NCBI RefSeq assembly: GCF_001043915.1
Contig: NZ_LABX01000193.1
Location: 1-49,452, forward strand
Reading direction: 5' to 3'
Length of the DNA stretch: 49,452 nucleotides
Source: Methylobacterium aquaticum
GTDB taxonomy: Bacteria > Pseudomonadota > Alphaproteobacteria > Rhizobiales > Beijerinckiaceae
Part shown: positions 22,799-32,100 of the stretch, piece after piece
Layout of the letters: every line of letters starts with the position of its first letter
Numbering within the stretch: the stretch's first letter is position 1
The notes under the pieces: generated by a model
Databases searched by the model: none
What the model was told of the DNA's origin: nothing
The model's input: the letters and a program-made list of their open reading frames with translations, nothing else
Translations under genes and position numbers: made by a program

Positions 22799-23461
22799 TC
22801 AGCCGCCCAGCGGGGCGGGCACCGGCGATATGCCCTGCGCCTCGGCCGCCGCCCGCTCGGCGGCCAGCGCCCGGGCATAGGACGGCTCGGCCTTCAGGCC
22901 GTCCCAATAGGTCCTGGCGAAGTCCGGCCACTGGTCGGCGAGCCCGGCGAACTCGGCCAGCATCAGGGCGTAGCCGATGCTGATGTCGGCGGCGGTGAAA
23001 CGTCCGGCGCAGACGAAGCGACGATCCCCCAGGACCGCGCCGAACCCCTTGAGCCGGGACAGGAACCAGCGCGCGTAATCCGCGACGAGGCCGGGATTGC
23101 GCCGCTCCGGCGGCTCGAACCGGCCATAGCGCAGCACCAGGGTCTGCGGGAAGGTCAGGGTCGCCTCGCCGAAATGCAGCGCGTTGAGGTAGCGCCCGTA
23201 CTCCGCCTCGTCGGGCCGCACGCCGAGCCCCCCGGCGCCGTGGCGCGCCGCCAGGTACTCGCAGATCGCCGCCGATTCGGTCATCCGCGTCTCGCCGTCC
23301 TCGAAAAGCGGGATCGTGCCGAGGGGATTGAGGGCGAGGTACTCCTTGGCCTGGACCCGCGGCGGAAATGGCAGCATCGCCAGTTCGTAGGATAGGCCGA
23401 GCGCTTCGAGGGCCCAGAGCGGCCGGAACGAGCGGGCGCCGACGCAGTGATGGAGCTTCAT
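22799..23461 (-). CDS. glutathione S-transferase family protein
   Basis: A 220-residue cytosolic protein with the two-domain GST layout. The N-terminal thioredoxin-like domain starts MKLHHCVGARSFRPLWALEA and contains the cis-Pro strand segment GTIPLFEDG followed by TESAAICEYLA, the glutathione gamma-glutamyl contact. The helical C-domain includes FTAADISIGYAL, the conserved Asp-containing N-capping motif. The catalytic residue (Ser/Cys near the N-terminus) cannot be fixed by eye. GSTs of this type conjugate or reduce electrophiles and peroxides. The ATG at 23461 begins the domain exactly. Upstream in-frame codons belong to an acyl-CoA synthetase remnant and should not be included. Confidence 0.85.
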   Translation of the reverse strand: MKLHHCVGARSFRPLWALEALGLSYELAMLPFPPRVQAKEYLALNPLGTIPLFEDGETRMTESAAICEYLAARHGAGGLGVRPDEAEYGRYLNALHFGEATLTFPQTLVLRYGRFEPPERRNPGLVADYARWFLSRLKGFGAVLGDRRFVCAGRFTAADISIGYALMLAEFAGLADQWPDFARTYWDGLKAEPSYARALAAERAAAEAQGISPVPAPLGG

Positions 23462-23534
23462 GGTGTCACCAGGGGCCGGCGCGGGTCTGACGGCGAGCGA
23501 CGGTTCGATGGCGCCTCCGGGGCGAACCGGCCAT

Positions 23535-23640
23535 CGCACCATCCTGTCCAATTGCTGCTCCCGCAAGGCCCGCCGGAGGATCGACCGGACGATCTTGCCC
23601 GTCGCGGGCATCGGCCGCGAGTCCCCGACGCCGACGTGGC
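23535..23640 (-). pseudogene. C-terminal remnant of an AMP-forming acyl-CoA synthetase
   Basis: The minus-strand reading RPMPATGKIVRSILRRALRE matches the C-terminal Lys-containing motif (PxTxxGKIxRxxLR) of AMP-dependent acyl-CoA synthetases. No other part of such an enzyme is present, so this is probably the tail of a lost gene. It reads in frame into the GST gene without a stop, which could mislead start prediction. Confidence 0.45.
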
Positions 23641-23702
23641 ATGGCGGATCTCGCGCGCCAAGATCTCCTCACCGCATCACGCGCGCTCAACGCGAGTTGC
23701 AC

Positions 23703-24149
23703 TCACCGCATCACTTGCCGGTACGCCCGATGCATCTTGGCCTTGGCGTGATGCCGAGGCTTGGCCACGGGCCTGCTGCGCACCGTCCGCATCCGCGGGG
23801 CATAGGCCGGCTCGCCGTCATATCCGGCTGGTGCGCCGCCATAGCCCGGCGACCGGTCTTGGTCGGCGCGGACCGGCCGCATCGGAGCCTGGATCCCGTC
23901 ATAGGGGCCGTGCCCGGTCCGCGCCCGATAGGCGGCGCCCGCGAAGTCGCCGGGCGTCGGCGGGGTGCCGGGCTGCGAGAACGTGGTCTCGGGCCGGTAG
24001 GCCGGCCCCCAGCCGATCTCATCGTCACCGGCCGGATCCTTGCCCGGGAAGCCAGTGACGTAGCCGACGCTCTGGGCCGCTGCCGGCAACGCCGTGGCGA
24101 GGGGGACGAAACCGGCAAGAAGGCCCGCCGCGAGGAGGCGCGCGCGCAT
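23703..24149 (-). CDS. small exported protein of unknown function
   Basis: The 148-residue product starts with a clear Sec signal peptide (MRARLLAAGLLAGFVPLATA, then LPAAAQ with likely cleavage after AAA). The mature part is rich in Gly, Pro, Tyr and Arg, has little predicted structure and ends in a basic His/Lys/Arg-rich tail (KPRHHAKAKMHRAYRQ). A GAAGGA motif lies 8 bases before the ATG. No family recognised; periplasmic or cell-surface location is likely. Confidence 0.7.
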   Translation of the reverse strand: MRARLLAAGLLAGFVPLATALPAAAQSVGYVTGFPGKDPAGDDEIGWGPAYRPETTFSQPGTPPTPGDFAGAAYRARTGHGPYDGIQAPMRPVRADQDRSPGYGGAPAGYDGEPAYAPRMRTVRSRPVAKPRHHAKAKMHRAYRQVMR

Positions 24150-24181
24150 GGACGTGTCCTTCGTCGAAGGGTGGAGGGGTC

Positions 24182-24306
24182 ATACCAACGGTCGTTAGAA
24201 AACGACCTTTGGTCCGTTCTCGAATTTTTGCTAAGCCTCTGGCTTGACATCAAAAATTCGAGATGGATCAACGGCCCGATGCGTCAGCATCCTGGGCCGT
24301 TGGTAT
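24182..24306 (+). repeat. repeat family C, copy 1
   Basis: A 125-bp element with perfect 10-bp terminal inverted repeats ATACCAACGG / CCGTTGGTAT. Internal arms (TCGAATTTTTG and CAAAAATTCGA) form a second dyad, so a long hairpin is possible. It lies between two small exported-protein genes, and its last base forms part of the upstream gene's TGA stop. Confidence 0.9.
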
Positions 24307-24668
24307 CAGTCGCCCCGGCTGCCGAGGATGTAATCAGCCCTGCGGTGCGGGCGGTTGAGCGGCCCTTCGCTCATGCTGTCATCGTAATAGCCGAAGCCGG
24401 TCGGCCCGAAGGCGCCCCCATTGATGACGGCGGCGACCGGCACGGCGCGGATCGGCACGAGACCGGTCGGCCCGAGCGGCATCGGCCCCACGACGACGTG
24501 GGGGGAGACGTGCAGCACGATGGGTCCCGGCGCCGCGGCGCGGTCATAGATGTCGGGCGCGACCGGCGGGCGCACCCGCATGGCGAGGGGCGATTGGGCG
24601 AGCGCCGGGGCCGAGAGGCAGGCCAGGGCGGCGAGCGGCAGGACGAAACGACGGACCACGCGGGGCAT
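24306..24668 (-). CDS. small exported protein of unknown function
   Basis: The 120-residue product has a Sec signal peptide (MPRVVRRFVLPLAALACLS, then APALAQ with likely cleavage after ALA). The mature region is Pro/Gly/Val rich (PIVLHVSPHVVVGPMPLGP) and ends LNRPHRRADYILGSRGD. GGAGG directly abuts the ATG, closer than ideal, so the exact start is a little uncertain. The TGA stop begins at the last base of repeat C. No family recognised. Confidence 0.65.
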   Translation of the reverse strand: MPRVVRRFVLPLAALACLSAPALAQSPLAMRVRPPVAPDIYDRAAAPGPIVLHVSPHVVVGPMPLGPTGLVPIRAVPVAAVINGGAFGPTGFGYYDDSMSEGPLNRPHRRADYILGSRGD

Positions 24669-24751
24669 CCTCCGGGAGCGGATGCCCGTCAACGCATGAC
24701 GCGCGGCGCCCGGTTCCGAGGGCGCGGCGACCTGTCCGCTATGGCTGCGTG

Positions 24752-24967
24752 TCAGCCCTTTGTGCGGACCACGACATCGCGCTCGCGGCGCACACGGTCG
24801 CATTCGGCCCAGTAGCCGTTGAGGAGCGCCGGGGTCGAGGAGCAGCGATAGGCGGCGTCGGGGCTCGGGGCCGGGACCGGATCGCGGGCGATGATCGGGT
24901 TCGGCGCACAGGCGGCCGGCAGAGCGGCCGCGGCGGCGAGAACGACGAGCTTCAGCGAGCGACGCAT
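24752..24967 (-). CDS. small lipoprotein
   Basis: A 71-residue protein. MRRSLKLVVLAAAAALPAAC is a lipoprotein signal peptide with the lipobox ending at Cys20. The mature part is about 50 residues with two further Cys (R-CSST and AE-CDRV) that could form a disulfide. Similar short lipoproteins are common in Methylobacterium; no function is known. No strong ribosome-binding site is visible. Confidence 0.65.
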   Translation of the reverse strand: MRRSLKLVVLAAAAALPAACAPNPIIARDPVPAPSPDAAYRCSSTPALLNGYWAECDRVRRERDVVVRTKG

Positions 24968-25103
24968 CGGATACCCAGGGTGGAGCGAAACCGTGGCCGC
25001 ACCCTGACGCCGCGGGTCGCCCGGATCAACCCGGGGCCGGGCCGGGGGGCGGCCGGACGCGCGATTGCGCCACTCCTGTCGCCCCCCGGCCACAAAGGCG
25101 TGG

Positions 25104-26324
25104 TCAGCCGACCTTCTGCATCGGCACGACGTTGTGCAGCGTGCGGTCGGCGGTGTCGAAGAAGCGGCGGATGTTGCGGGCCGCCTGGCGGATGCGCTGC
25201 TCGTTCTCGACCAGCGCGATTCGCACGTAGTCGTCACCATGCTCGCCAAAGCCGATCCCCGGCGCCACCGCCACGTCGGCCTTCTCGACGAGCAGCTTCG
25301 AGAATTCGAGGCTGCCGAGGCCACGGAACCGCTCCGGGATCGGCACCCAGGCGAACATCGAGGCGGAGGGTACCGGGATGTCCCAGCCGGTCTTCTGGAA
25401 GGCATCGACCATCGCGTCGCGGCGGCGGCGATAGGTGGCGCGCATCTCGTGGATGCAGTCCTCGGGACCGTTCAGGGCCGCGGTGGCGGCGACCTGGATC
25501 GGCGTGAAGGCGCCGTAATCGAGATAGGACTTCACGCGCGTCAGCGCCGCCAGCAGCCGCTCGTTGCCGACCGCGAAGCCCATCCGCCAGCCGGCCATCG
25601 AAAAGGTCTTGGACAGGGAGGTGAATTCCGCCGCGACATCGATCGCGCCCGGGACCTGGAGCACGGAGGGCGGCGGGTTGGCATCGTCGAAATAGACCTC
25701 CGCATAGGCGAGGTCGGAGAGCAGGATCAGATCGTGCTTCTTCGCGAAGGCAACGAGGTCGCGGTAGAAGTCGAGGGAGGCGACGTAGGCAGTGGGGTTC
25801 GAGGGATAGCAGACCACCAACGCCACGGGCTTGGGAATCGAATGCTGCATCGCCCGCTCGGCGGCGGGAAAGAAGGCCGGGGTCGGCTCGGCCGGGACCG
25901 AACGGATCACGCCGCCGGCCATCAGGAAGCCGAAGGCGTGGATCGGGTAGCTCGGATTGGGCACCAGCACCACGTCGCCCGGTGCCGTGATGGCCTGCGC
26001 CATGTTGGCGAAGCCCTCCTTGGAGCCGAGCGTCGCCACCACCTGGGTGTCGGGGTTGAGCGAGACGCCGAAGCGGCGCTGGTAGTAGCTCGCCTGGGCG
26101 CGGCGCAGGCCCGCGATGCCCTTCGAGGCCGAGTAGCGGTCGGTGCGCGGCTTGCCGGCGGTCTCCACCAGCTTCTCGATCACGTGGCGGGGCGCATCCA
26201 GGTCGGGATTGCCCATGCCGAGGTCGATGATGTCGGCGCCATTGGCGCGGGCGGCGGCCTTGATCCGGTTGACCTGCTCGAAGACGTAAGGGGGCAGTCG
26301 CTTGATGCGATGAAAATCGGTCAT
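25104..26324 (-). CDS. alaC: class I/II aminotransferase, AlaC-like (glutamate-pyruvate type)
   Basis: A 406-residue PLP enzyme of fold type I. It closely follows the pattern of Escherichia coli AlaC: FHRIKRLPPYVFEQV at the N-terminus, DIIDLGMGNPDLDAP, GSKEGFANMAQAI, VLVPNPSYPIHAFG, the PLP-Lys segment SLSKTFSMAGWRMGF, and DYVRIALVENEQRIRQA near the C-terminus. It would interconvert alanine and pyruvate using glutamate/2-oxoglutarate. Automatic pipelines often call such proteins LL-diaminopimelate aminotransferase, which remains possible. The ATG at 26324 has AGGA seven bases upstream; an upstream in-frame start at 26372 is unlikely. In related bacteria it often precedes a homoserine dehydrogenase gene, but none follows here. 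Confidence 0.8.
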   Translation of the reverse strand: MTDFHRIKRLPPYVFEQVNRIKAAARANGADIIDLGMGNPDLDAPRHVIEKLVETAGKPRTDRYSASKGIAGLRRAQASYYQRRFGVSLNPDTQVVATLGSKEGFANMAQAITAPGDVVLVPNPSYPIHAFGFLMAGGVIRSVPAEPTPAFFPAAERAMQHSIPKPVALVVCYPSNPTAYVASLDFYRDLVAFAKKHDLILLSDLAYAEVYFDDANPPPSVLQVPGAIDVAAEFTSLSKTFSMAGWRMGFAVGNERLLAALTRVKSYLDYGAFTPIQVAATAALNGPEDCIHEMRATYRRRRDAMVDAFQKTGWDIPVPSASMFAWVPIPERFRGLGSLEFSKLLVEKADVAVAPGIGFGEHGDDYVRIALVENEQRIRQAARNIRRFFDTADRTLHNVVPMQKVG

Positions 26325-26436
26325 GGCCGGGTCCTGGATCGGCGCCGCCGCTGCGACGCGCGTGTCACACACGCTGTCTAGAGGGGTTTTGGAGCGAGAG
26401 GAAGTTCAGGGATCCGGGACGTTAGGCGGATGGGCG

Positions 26437-26808
26437 TCACTCGGCCGGCGGCAATGTCGGCGGAGCCGGCGGCTTGACGGCACCGCCGACCCGGGCGGCG
26501 TCGCGGCCCCGCGCCTCGTTGCGCTGGCGGCTGGCATCGAGCTCGGCCTCCAGCGCCTTCACCCCGGCGGCCGACTTGGCCCGGGTCTCGCGGGGCGGGG
26601 CCGATTCGCCGACCGGCAGGAAGTCCTTGGCGCCGCGGCGGGACTGGGTCACGAAGTCGGGCGCCGCGACCTCGGTGGGGCCGAACCCGGCCGACTTGGC
26701 GGCGTCGCGCACGGAGGCCCCGTCGACGACGCAGCCGCCGGTTGCGAGGCTGACCAGGAGGATTGCGGCGCCGGTGAGCCTGGGCGAAAGAGCGGGGAAC
26801 GCGGGCAT
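26437..26808 (-). CDS. putative lipoprotein
   Basis: A 123-residue protein. MPAFPALSPRLTGAAILLV is followed by SLATGGC, a lipobox-like site (T-G-G-C). The mature part contains a charged helical stretch (AAGVKALEAELDASRQRNEA) and a Pro-rich tail (VKPPAPPTLPPAE). It is divergent from phaC. No family recognised. Confidence 0.65.
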   Translation of the reverse strand: MPAFPALSPRLTGAAILLVSLATGGCVVDGASVRDAAKSAGFGPTEVAAPDFVTQSRRGAKDFLPVGESAPPRETRAKSAAGVKALEAELDASRQRNEARGRDAARVGGAVKPPAPPTLPPAE

Positions 26809-26954
26809 GACGTTTGGGGAACCTTGCGCAGGGGCACCGTGGCGGTGACGAAACCCGGTCCGGTCATCTGGCGGAACCGGCAGTTTGCGCCGATATTTTG
26901 TCCGAAAGGCGGCTTGCCACGGCGGTCCGCCGACAATGAGGGAGGAGAACGCGC

Positions 26955-28763
26955 GTGACATCGGAGAGGAGTACGGCGCCGGTTGCGCAAGTACCAATGG
27001 CGGATGTGGAGGCCCTGTCGCGCAATGCGGGCCTGATGACCGAGCAGTTCAGCCGCGCGCTCGCCGCTTACGCCAAGCCCCTCGAGGAGGGCAAGCCGAA
27101 CACCGCGCTCGCCGACTCGGTGACCGAGGTCGTCCGCACGCTGGGCAGCGTGGCCGAGAAGTGGTTCACCGACCCCCAGAAGGCGATGGAGGCCCAGAGC
27201 CTGATCGGCGGGCAGTTCCTGGCCCTGTGGGGCTCGACCCTGCAACGGATGCAGGGCGAGACGGTGGCCCCCGTCGCCCTGCCGGATCCCAAGGACAAGC
27301 GCTTCGCCGCCCCCGAATGGACCTCGAACCCGGTCTTCGACTTTCTGAAGCAGGGCTACCTGATCACCACCCGCTGGGCCGAGATCCTGGTCGACGAGGC
27401 CGAGGGGCTCGACGATCACACCCGCGCCAAGGCGCAGTTCTACGTCCGGCAGATTTCCGGCGCGATGTCGCCGTCGAACTTCGTGGCGACCAACCCGGAG
27501 CTGCTCCGCGAGACCGTCCGGGAGAACGGCGCCAACCTCGTGCGCGGCATGATGATGCTGGCCGAGGATGTCGAGGCCGGCGGCGGCGAGCTGCGCGTCC
27601 GGCAGACCGATCCGGGCCAGTTCCGCGTCGGCGTCAACATGGCGAACACCCCGGGCGAGGTGGTGTTCCGCAACGACCTGATCGAGCTGATCCAGTACGC
27701 GCCGCAGACCGACACGGTGCTCAAGCGTCCGCTCCTGATCGTGCCACCGTGGATCAACAAGTTCTACATTCTCGATCTCAACAAGGACAAGAGCTATATC
27801 GGCTGGGCGGTGCGTCAGGGCCTGACGGTGTTCGTGATCTCCTGGGTCAACCCGGATGCGCGCCACGCCGACAAGGACTTCGAGAGCTACATGCGCGAAG
27901 GCATCTTCGCGGCTCTGGAGGCGATCGAGCGGGCGACGGGCGAGCGCCAAGTCTCGGCGGCGGGCTATTGCGTCGGCGGCACGCTGCTCGCCGTGAGCCT
28001 CGCCTACATGGCGGCGGTGGGGGACGACCGCATCGCGAGCGCGACCTTCCTGACCACGCAGGTCGACTTCACGCATGCCGGCGACCTGAAGGTCTTCGTC
28101 GACGAGGAGCAGATCCGCTCGATCGAAGCCGGCATGAAGGAGCGCGGCTACCTCGAAGGCGCCAAGATGGCCAATGCCTTCAACATGCTGCGTCCGAACG
28201 ACCTGATCTGGCCTTACGTGGTCAACAACTACCTGAAGGGCAAGGCGCCGATGCCCTTCGACCTCCTGTACTGGAATTCCGACGCGACGCGGATGCCGGC
28301 CGCCAACCATTCGTTCTACCTGCGCAACTGCTACCTCGACAACAAGCTCTCACGCGGCGAGATGGTGCTGGGCAACGTGCGCCTCGACCTCGGCAAGGTG
28401 ACGATTCCGGTCTTCAACCTCGCCACGCGGGAGGACCACATCGCCCCGGCCCTCTCGGTCTTCGAAGGCTGCCGGGCCTTCGGCGGCACCGTCGATTACG
28501 TGCTGGCGGGCTCCGGCCACATCGCCGGCGTGGTCAACCCGCCGACCAAGCCCAAATACCAGTACTGGACCGGGGGGCCCGCCCACGGCACGCTCCAGGA
28601 CTGGCTCTCGGCCGCGACCGAGCATCCGGGCTCGTGGTGGCCCTACTGGTTCAACTGGCTCGAATACCAGAATTCCGAGCGGGTCCCGGCGCGGCAGCCG
28701 GGCGGCGGGGTGCTGCCCTCGCTCGGGCCGGCACCCGGGACCTACGTGCTCGCGAAGGCGTGA
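26955..28763 (+). CDS. phaC: class I poly(3-hydroxyalkanoate) synthase
   Basis: The 602-residue enzyme polymerises (R)-3-hydroxyacyl-CoA, mainly 3-hydroxybutyryl-CoA, into storage polyester on cytoplasmic granules. The lipase-like box GYCVGG holds the nucleophile C339. D494 (in ATREDHIAP) and H522 (in GSGHIAG) complete the triad. The N-terminal about 200-residue PhaC_N domain is present, and the length is typical of class I. The GTG start has GGAGG nine bases upstream; the ATG 14 codons later is an alternative. It stands alone; phaA, phaB and phaR are not in the window. A hairpin follows immediately. Confidence 0.95.
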   Translation: MTSERSTAPVAQVPMADVEALSRNAGLMTEQFSRALAAYAKPLEEGKPNTALADSVTEVVRTLGSVAEKWFTDPQKAMEAQSLIGGQFLALWGSTLQRMQGETVAPVALPDPKDKRFAAPEWTSNPVFDFLKQGYLITTRWAEILVDEAEGLDDHTRAKAQFYVRQISGAMSPSNFVATNPELLRETVRENGANLVRGMMMLAEDVEAGGGELRVRQTDPGQFRVGVNMANTPGEVVFRNDLIELIQYAPQTDTVLKRPLLIVPPWINKFYILDLNKDKSYIGWAVRQGLTVFVISWVNPDARHADKDFESYMREGIFAALEAIERATGERQVSAAGYCVGGTLLAVSLAYMAAVGDDRIASATFLTTQVDFTHAGDLKVFVDEEQIRSIEAGMKERGYLEGAKMANAFNMLRPNDLIWPYVVNNYLKGKAPMPFDLLYWNSDATRMPAANHSFYLRNCYLDNKLSRGEMVLGNVRLDLGKVTIPVFNLATREDHIAPALSVFEGCRAFGGTVDYVLAGSGHIAGVVNPPTKPKYQYWTGGPAHGTLQDWLSAATEHPGSWWPYWFNWLEYQNSERVPARQPGGGVLPSLGPAPGTYVLAKA

Positions 28764-28768
28764 CGATG

Positions 28769-28799
28769 AAAAAAGCCCCCGGGCGATCGTCCCGGGGGC
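28769..28799 (-). terminator. rho-independent terminator, oriented for minus-strand transcription
   Basis: The nine-base stem GCCCCCGGG / CCCGGGGGC with a 7-base loop is bordered on its left by six A, which read as a U-run on the minus strand. It is 6 bp after phaC but terminates transcripts coming from addB; on the plus strand it may act as a stem without a U-tail. Confidence 0.75.
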
Positions 28800-28831
28800 C
28801 CTCATCCGAAGCGGATCCCAGGACCAAACAT

Positions 28832-28937
28832 CTAAGCAGGCTTGCGTTGGCAGGCCAACGCTTCGCCCGCTTAGGTTCTTGTTTTGTTGCAGATTTTTAT
28901 CGCCGAACCGGTGACCACTTCGGCGAAATCTGCTTAG
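28832..28937 (+). repeat. repeat family A, copy 3
   Basis: A 106-bp direct copy, CTAAGCAGGCTTGCG through GCGAAATCTGCTTAG. It shares its last four bases with the B element that follows. Confidence 0.9.
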
Positions 28938-29040
28938 AGCATTGTCCGACGAAGTGGATACCGGTTCGTCGTAGAAAATGCGTCAAAATCAAACAGCGAG
29001 AGAAGCTTCGCGATTGCAACGCGATCGTGAAGCGCTCTAG
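28934..29040 (+). repeat. repeat family B, copy 2
   Basis: A 107-bp copy, TTAGAGCATTGTCCGACG through GTGAAGCGCTCTAG. It is nearly identical to the copy at 21431 and likewise overlaps an A element by TTAG. Confidence 0.9.
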
Positions 29041-29121
29041 CCGAGGACGGCTGAAAGTGCCGGTACTGATTTCGTGCTGGTCGATCCGTGCGGAACCAGC
29101 CGGACCTGCCCGGAATGCGTC

Positions 29122-32100
29122 TCACTCCTCCCCCTCGACCAGAGACCATTCCCTGACCCGTGCCAAGTGGTCGTAATCCGAGTAAGCCTTGGCGTATTTC
29201 GGGTAGGGCCGGGACAGGTAGGCGGCCTCCCCGGCCATGAACGCCCCGACGAGCCGGCGCAGGCCCGCCACGTGAGCGTCGACCAGGTCGGGGAGCGTGC
29301 GCCCATCGCCCCGTGGAGCCTTGAGCGGCGCGGGGTCGAGGGGCGTCTTGCCGCCGCCGGCGCGGATGTAGAGCAGGTCCGGGGTCTCGGCGGTGGGCTT
29401 GAGCCCCTTGAAGGCGCCGGCACGCAGCATCGCCGCCTCCAGCGTGAGCTGGGGCGAGAAGCCGGCGAAGACCTCGCGGGCACTCGGGGGCTGGCCCGTC
29501 TTGAAGTCGATGATGGTGTGGCCGCCGTCACGGCGGGTCTCGATCCGGTCGGCCCGGGCGCGCAGGGTCAGAACGTGGCCGCCGGGAATGTCCAGCGCCC
29601 AGCGCCCGCCCGCCTCCGGGTGGACGCGCCGGATTCCGGGGCGACGCTCCGTCTCCCAGGCCAGGAAGGCTTCGGCCAGGCGCACGAACCGCGGCCACCA
29701 CTCGGCATAGAGTTCCGGGTAGGCGTCGGAGATCGGCGCGAAGGCGTCGGCGGCCAGCCCATAGAGCACCTGGGCGGCTTCGTCGGGGGCCGGCAGGCGG
29801 TCCGGGAAGCGCTCGGCGAAGCCGCCCAGCACCGCATGCACGAGAGTGCCGCGGTCACTGGCGCTCGGCTGCACCGCCACCGGCTCCAGCGCGTCGAGGC
29901 CGAGCACGTGGCGGGCGAAGATCCCGTAGGGATCGCGCACCAGGGTCTCGATCTCGGTGACGCTCAGTGAGCGCGGGAACAGGGCAGGGTCGGGCCGGGG
30001 CGCGGGGCGGCGCGGGCGCGGCGGCACCGGACCGGGGCCCGCCTCGATCGCCGCGGCGAGCCCTCGGAAGCGCTGCCCCCCGGCGACGAGGGTTGTCCAC
30101 GCCTCCTCCCCCGCGAAGGCGCGCAGACGCTGGAGGAAGCGTGACGGCACGGTCGGCGCGCCCTCGCGCTTGTGTGCCCGGGTGATGACCGCGTCGGGGC
30201 AACCCAGCGCCTGGACGAAGTCGTGCGCGGTCTGGCCCAGGCGCCGCTCCGGCGGTGGCAGGCCGACCCGGTTGCGCATCGGCCGGTTGAGGAAAGCGTC
30301 GGTCTCGGCCTTGGGCGGCCACACACCCTCGTCGAGGCCGCCGAGCACCACCCGATCGACCGAGAGGAGGCGGGCTTCCAGGAGGCCGAGGATGCGCAGC
30401 CGCGGATGCGGGCTGGCCTGGCGTCGCGACACCACCCGCTCGCGGGCGAGCGCGGTGAAGAAGGCCGGGTAGTCGGAGAAGCGGCCGGCAAGGAGACCCG
30501 GCTGCGCCAGCTCCATGTCGTCGAACAGGGCGTCGAGCACCGCCACCGAGGTATCGGGCTCCGCCTCATCCTCCTCGGGTCCCGCCATCAGGAGGTCGCA
30601 GGCAGCGCGGTGGCCGCGCGCGATGGTCATCAGGTCGTCGGGGGCATCGTCCTCATCGGCGGCGAAGTCCCGGAAGGCGACGGAGAGGCGCAGCAGCAGA
30701 TCCTCCGCCGCCTCCCACTCCTCGGCGGTGAGGCGCCGGCGCGGGCGGGGATCGTGCAGACGCTCCTCGGTCCGGGCGAGGCGCAAAGCCTCCTCGATGC
30801 CCGAAAACCCCTTGGCGGGGGCGGGCCCGCGCAAGCATCCGATCTCCAGCGCGCTCGCCGCCCGCTCCACCTCGGCCCGGCTCAGGCCGAGACGCACCAG
30901 CGGGTGGGCGAGCAGCGCCAGGACCCGCTCGGGCTTGGCGTCCAGGGCGGCCACGTCGGCGGCGAGCCGCGCGAGACGTCCGGCCGGGCTGCGTGCCAGG
31001 GGCTCGCCGGCGGAATCGTCGGCGACGATGCGCCAGCGCCCGAGCTCGGCGGCGACCCGGAGCGCCAGGGCGCGATCCGGCGTGATCAGGGCGGCGGTGC
31101 GGCCCGGCTGCTCCAGGGCCTCGCGCAGGGCCACCGCGATGGCGAGCGCCTCCTCGCGCTCGTCGGCGGCCTCGACGACCCGGATGCCGGCGGCCCCCTC
31201 GCGGGCGAGCCGATCGCGGAAGGCCGGGTCGAGATCCGCCCAGGCGTCCGTGGTCTCGGCCGGGCGCAGGGCCTGGGACAACAGTCCGGCCCGGGCCGCG
31301 GCGGCCGGATTCGGGGTGCCCAGCGGGATCACCGTCGCCCGGTCGAGGGCGAGGACATCCTTGCCGACGAGGCGGTGGAGGACCGCCTGCGGATGGGCAT
31401 GGGCCGCCGCCTCGCCGTCACCCGCGGGGTCGATTGCGGTCCAGCCGGCGGCATCGAGGTCGCGGTCGAGGCCAGGCAGCACCACGGCGCCGCGGGGCAG
31501 GCCGGCGATGGCGGCGATGAGCCGGGCGGTGGCCGGCACCGACCCGGTCGAGCCGGCGACCACCACCGGGTCGGCCGGGCGCTCGCGGGTGAGCCGCGCG
31601 GCTTCCGCCAGAACCAGGGCGCGGCTGCGCTGGACCGGATCGGCGACCCCGCGATCGGCCAGGATCCGGGGCCAATGCTCGGCAGCGATCCGCACGAAAT
31701 CGAGGGTGAGGGAGAAGTAGCGCGAATGCTCCGCCTCGACGGCTCCCGCGATGTCGTCCCAGGGCAGGCCCTCGACGGTGAGGGAGTCCATCAGCCCTTC
31801 GAGGTCGGCGGCCAGCCCGACCGCGTCCGCCGGCGAGGACGGCACCCGGAACGGCACCTCGTCGCCGAGGGGCAGGAGCTGGCGGTCGATCGTGCCGGCC
31901 CAGGCCTGAACGAGGCGCGCCAGGATCAGCCGCCGCTCCAGCGACGGGATCGGCGGGCGCAGGATCTCGTCGCGGCGCTCGCCCGGGGGCGCAGCCAGGA
32001 GGTCGAGCTCGGCCGCGTCGGCCTCGCCGAGCGGCACCATCCGCGGCAGCAGCGCCGCCGGGCCGCATTCCTGGGCCAGGATCGCGGCGAGCGCCCGGGC

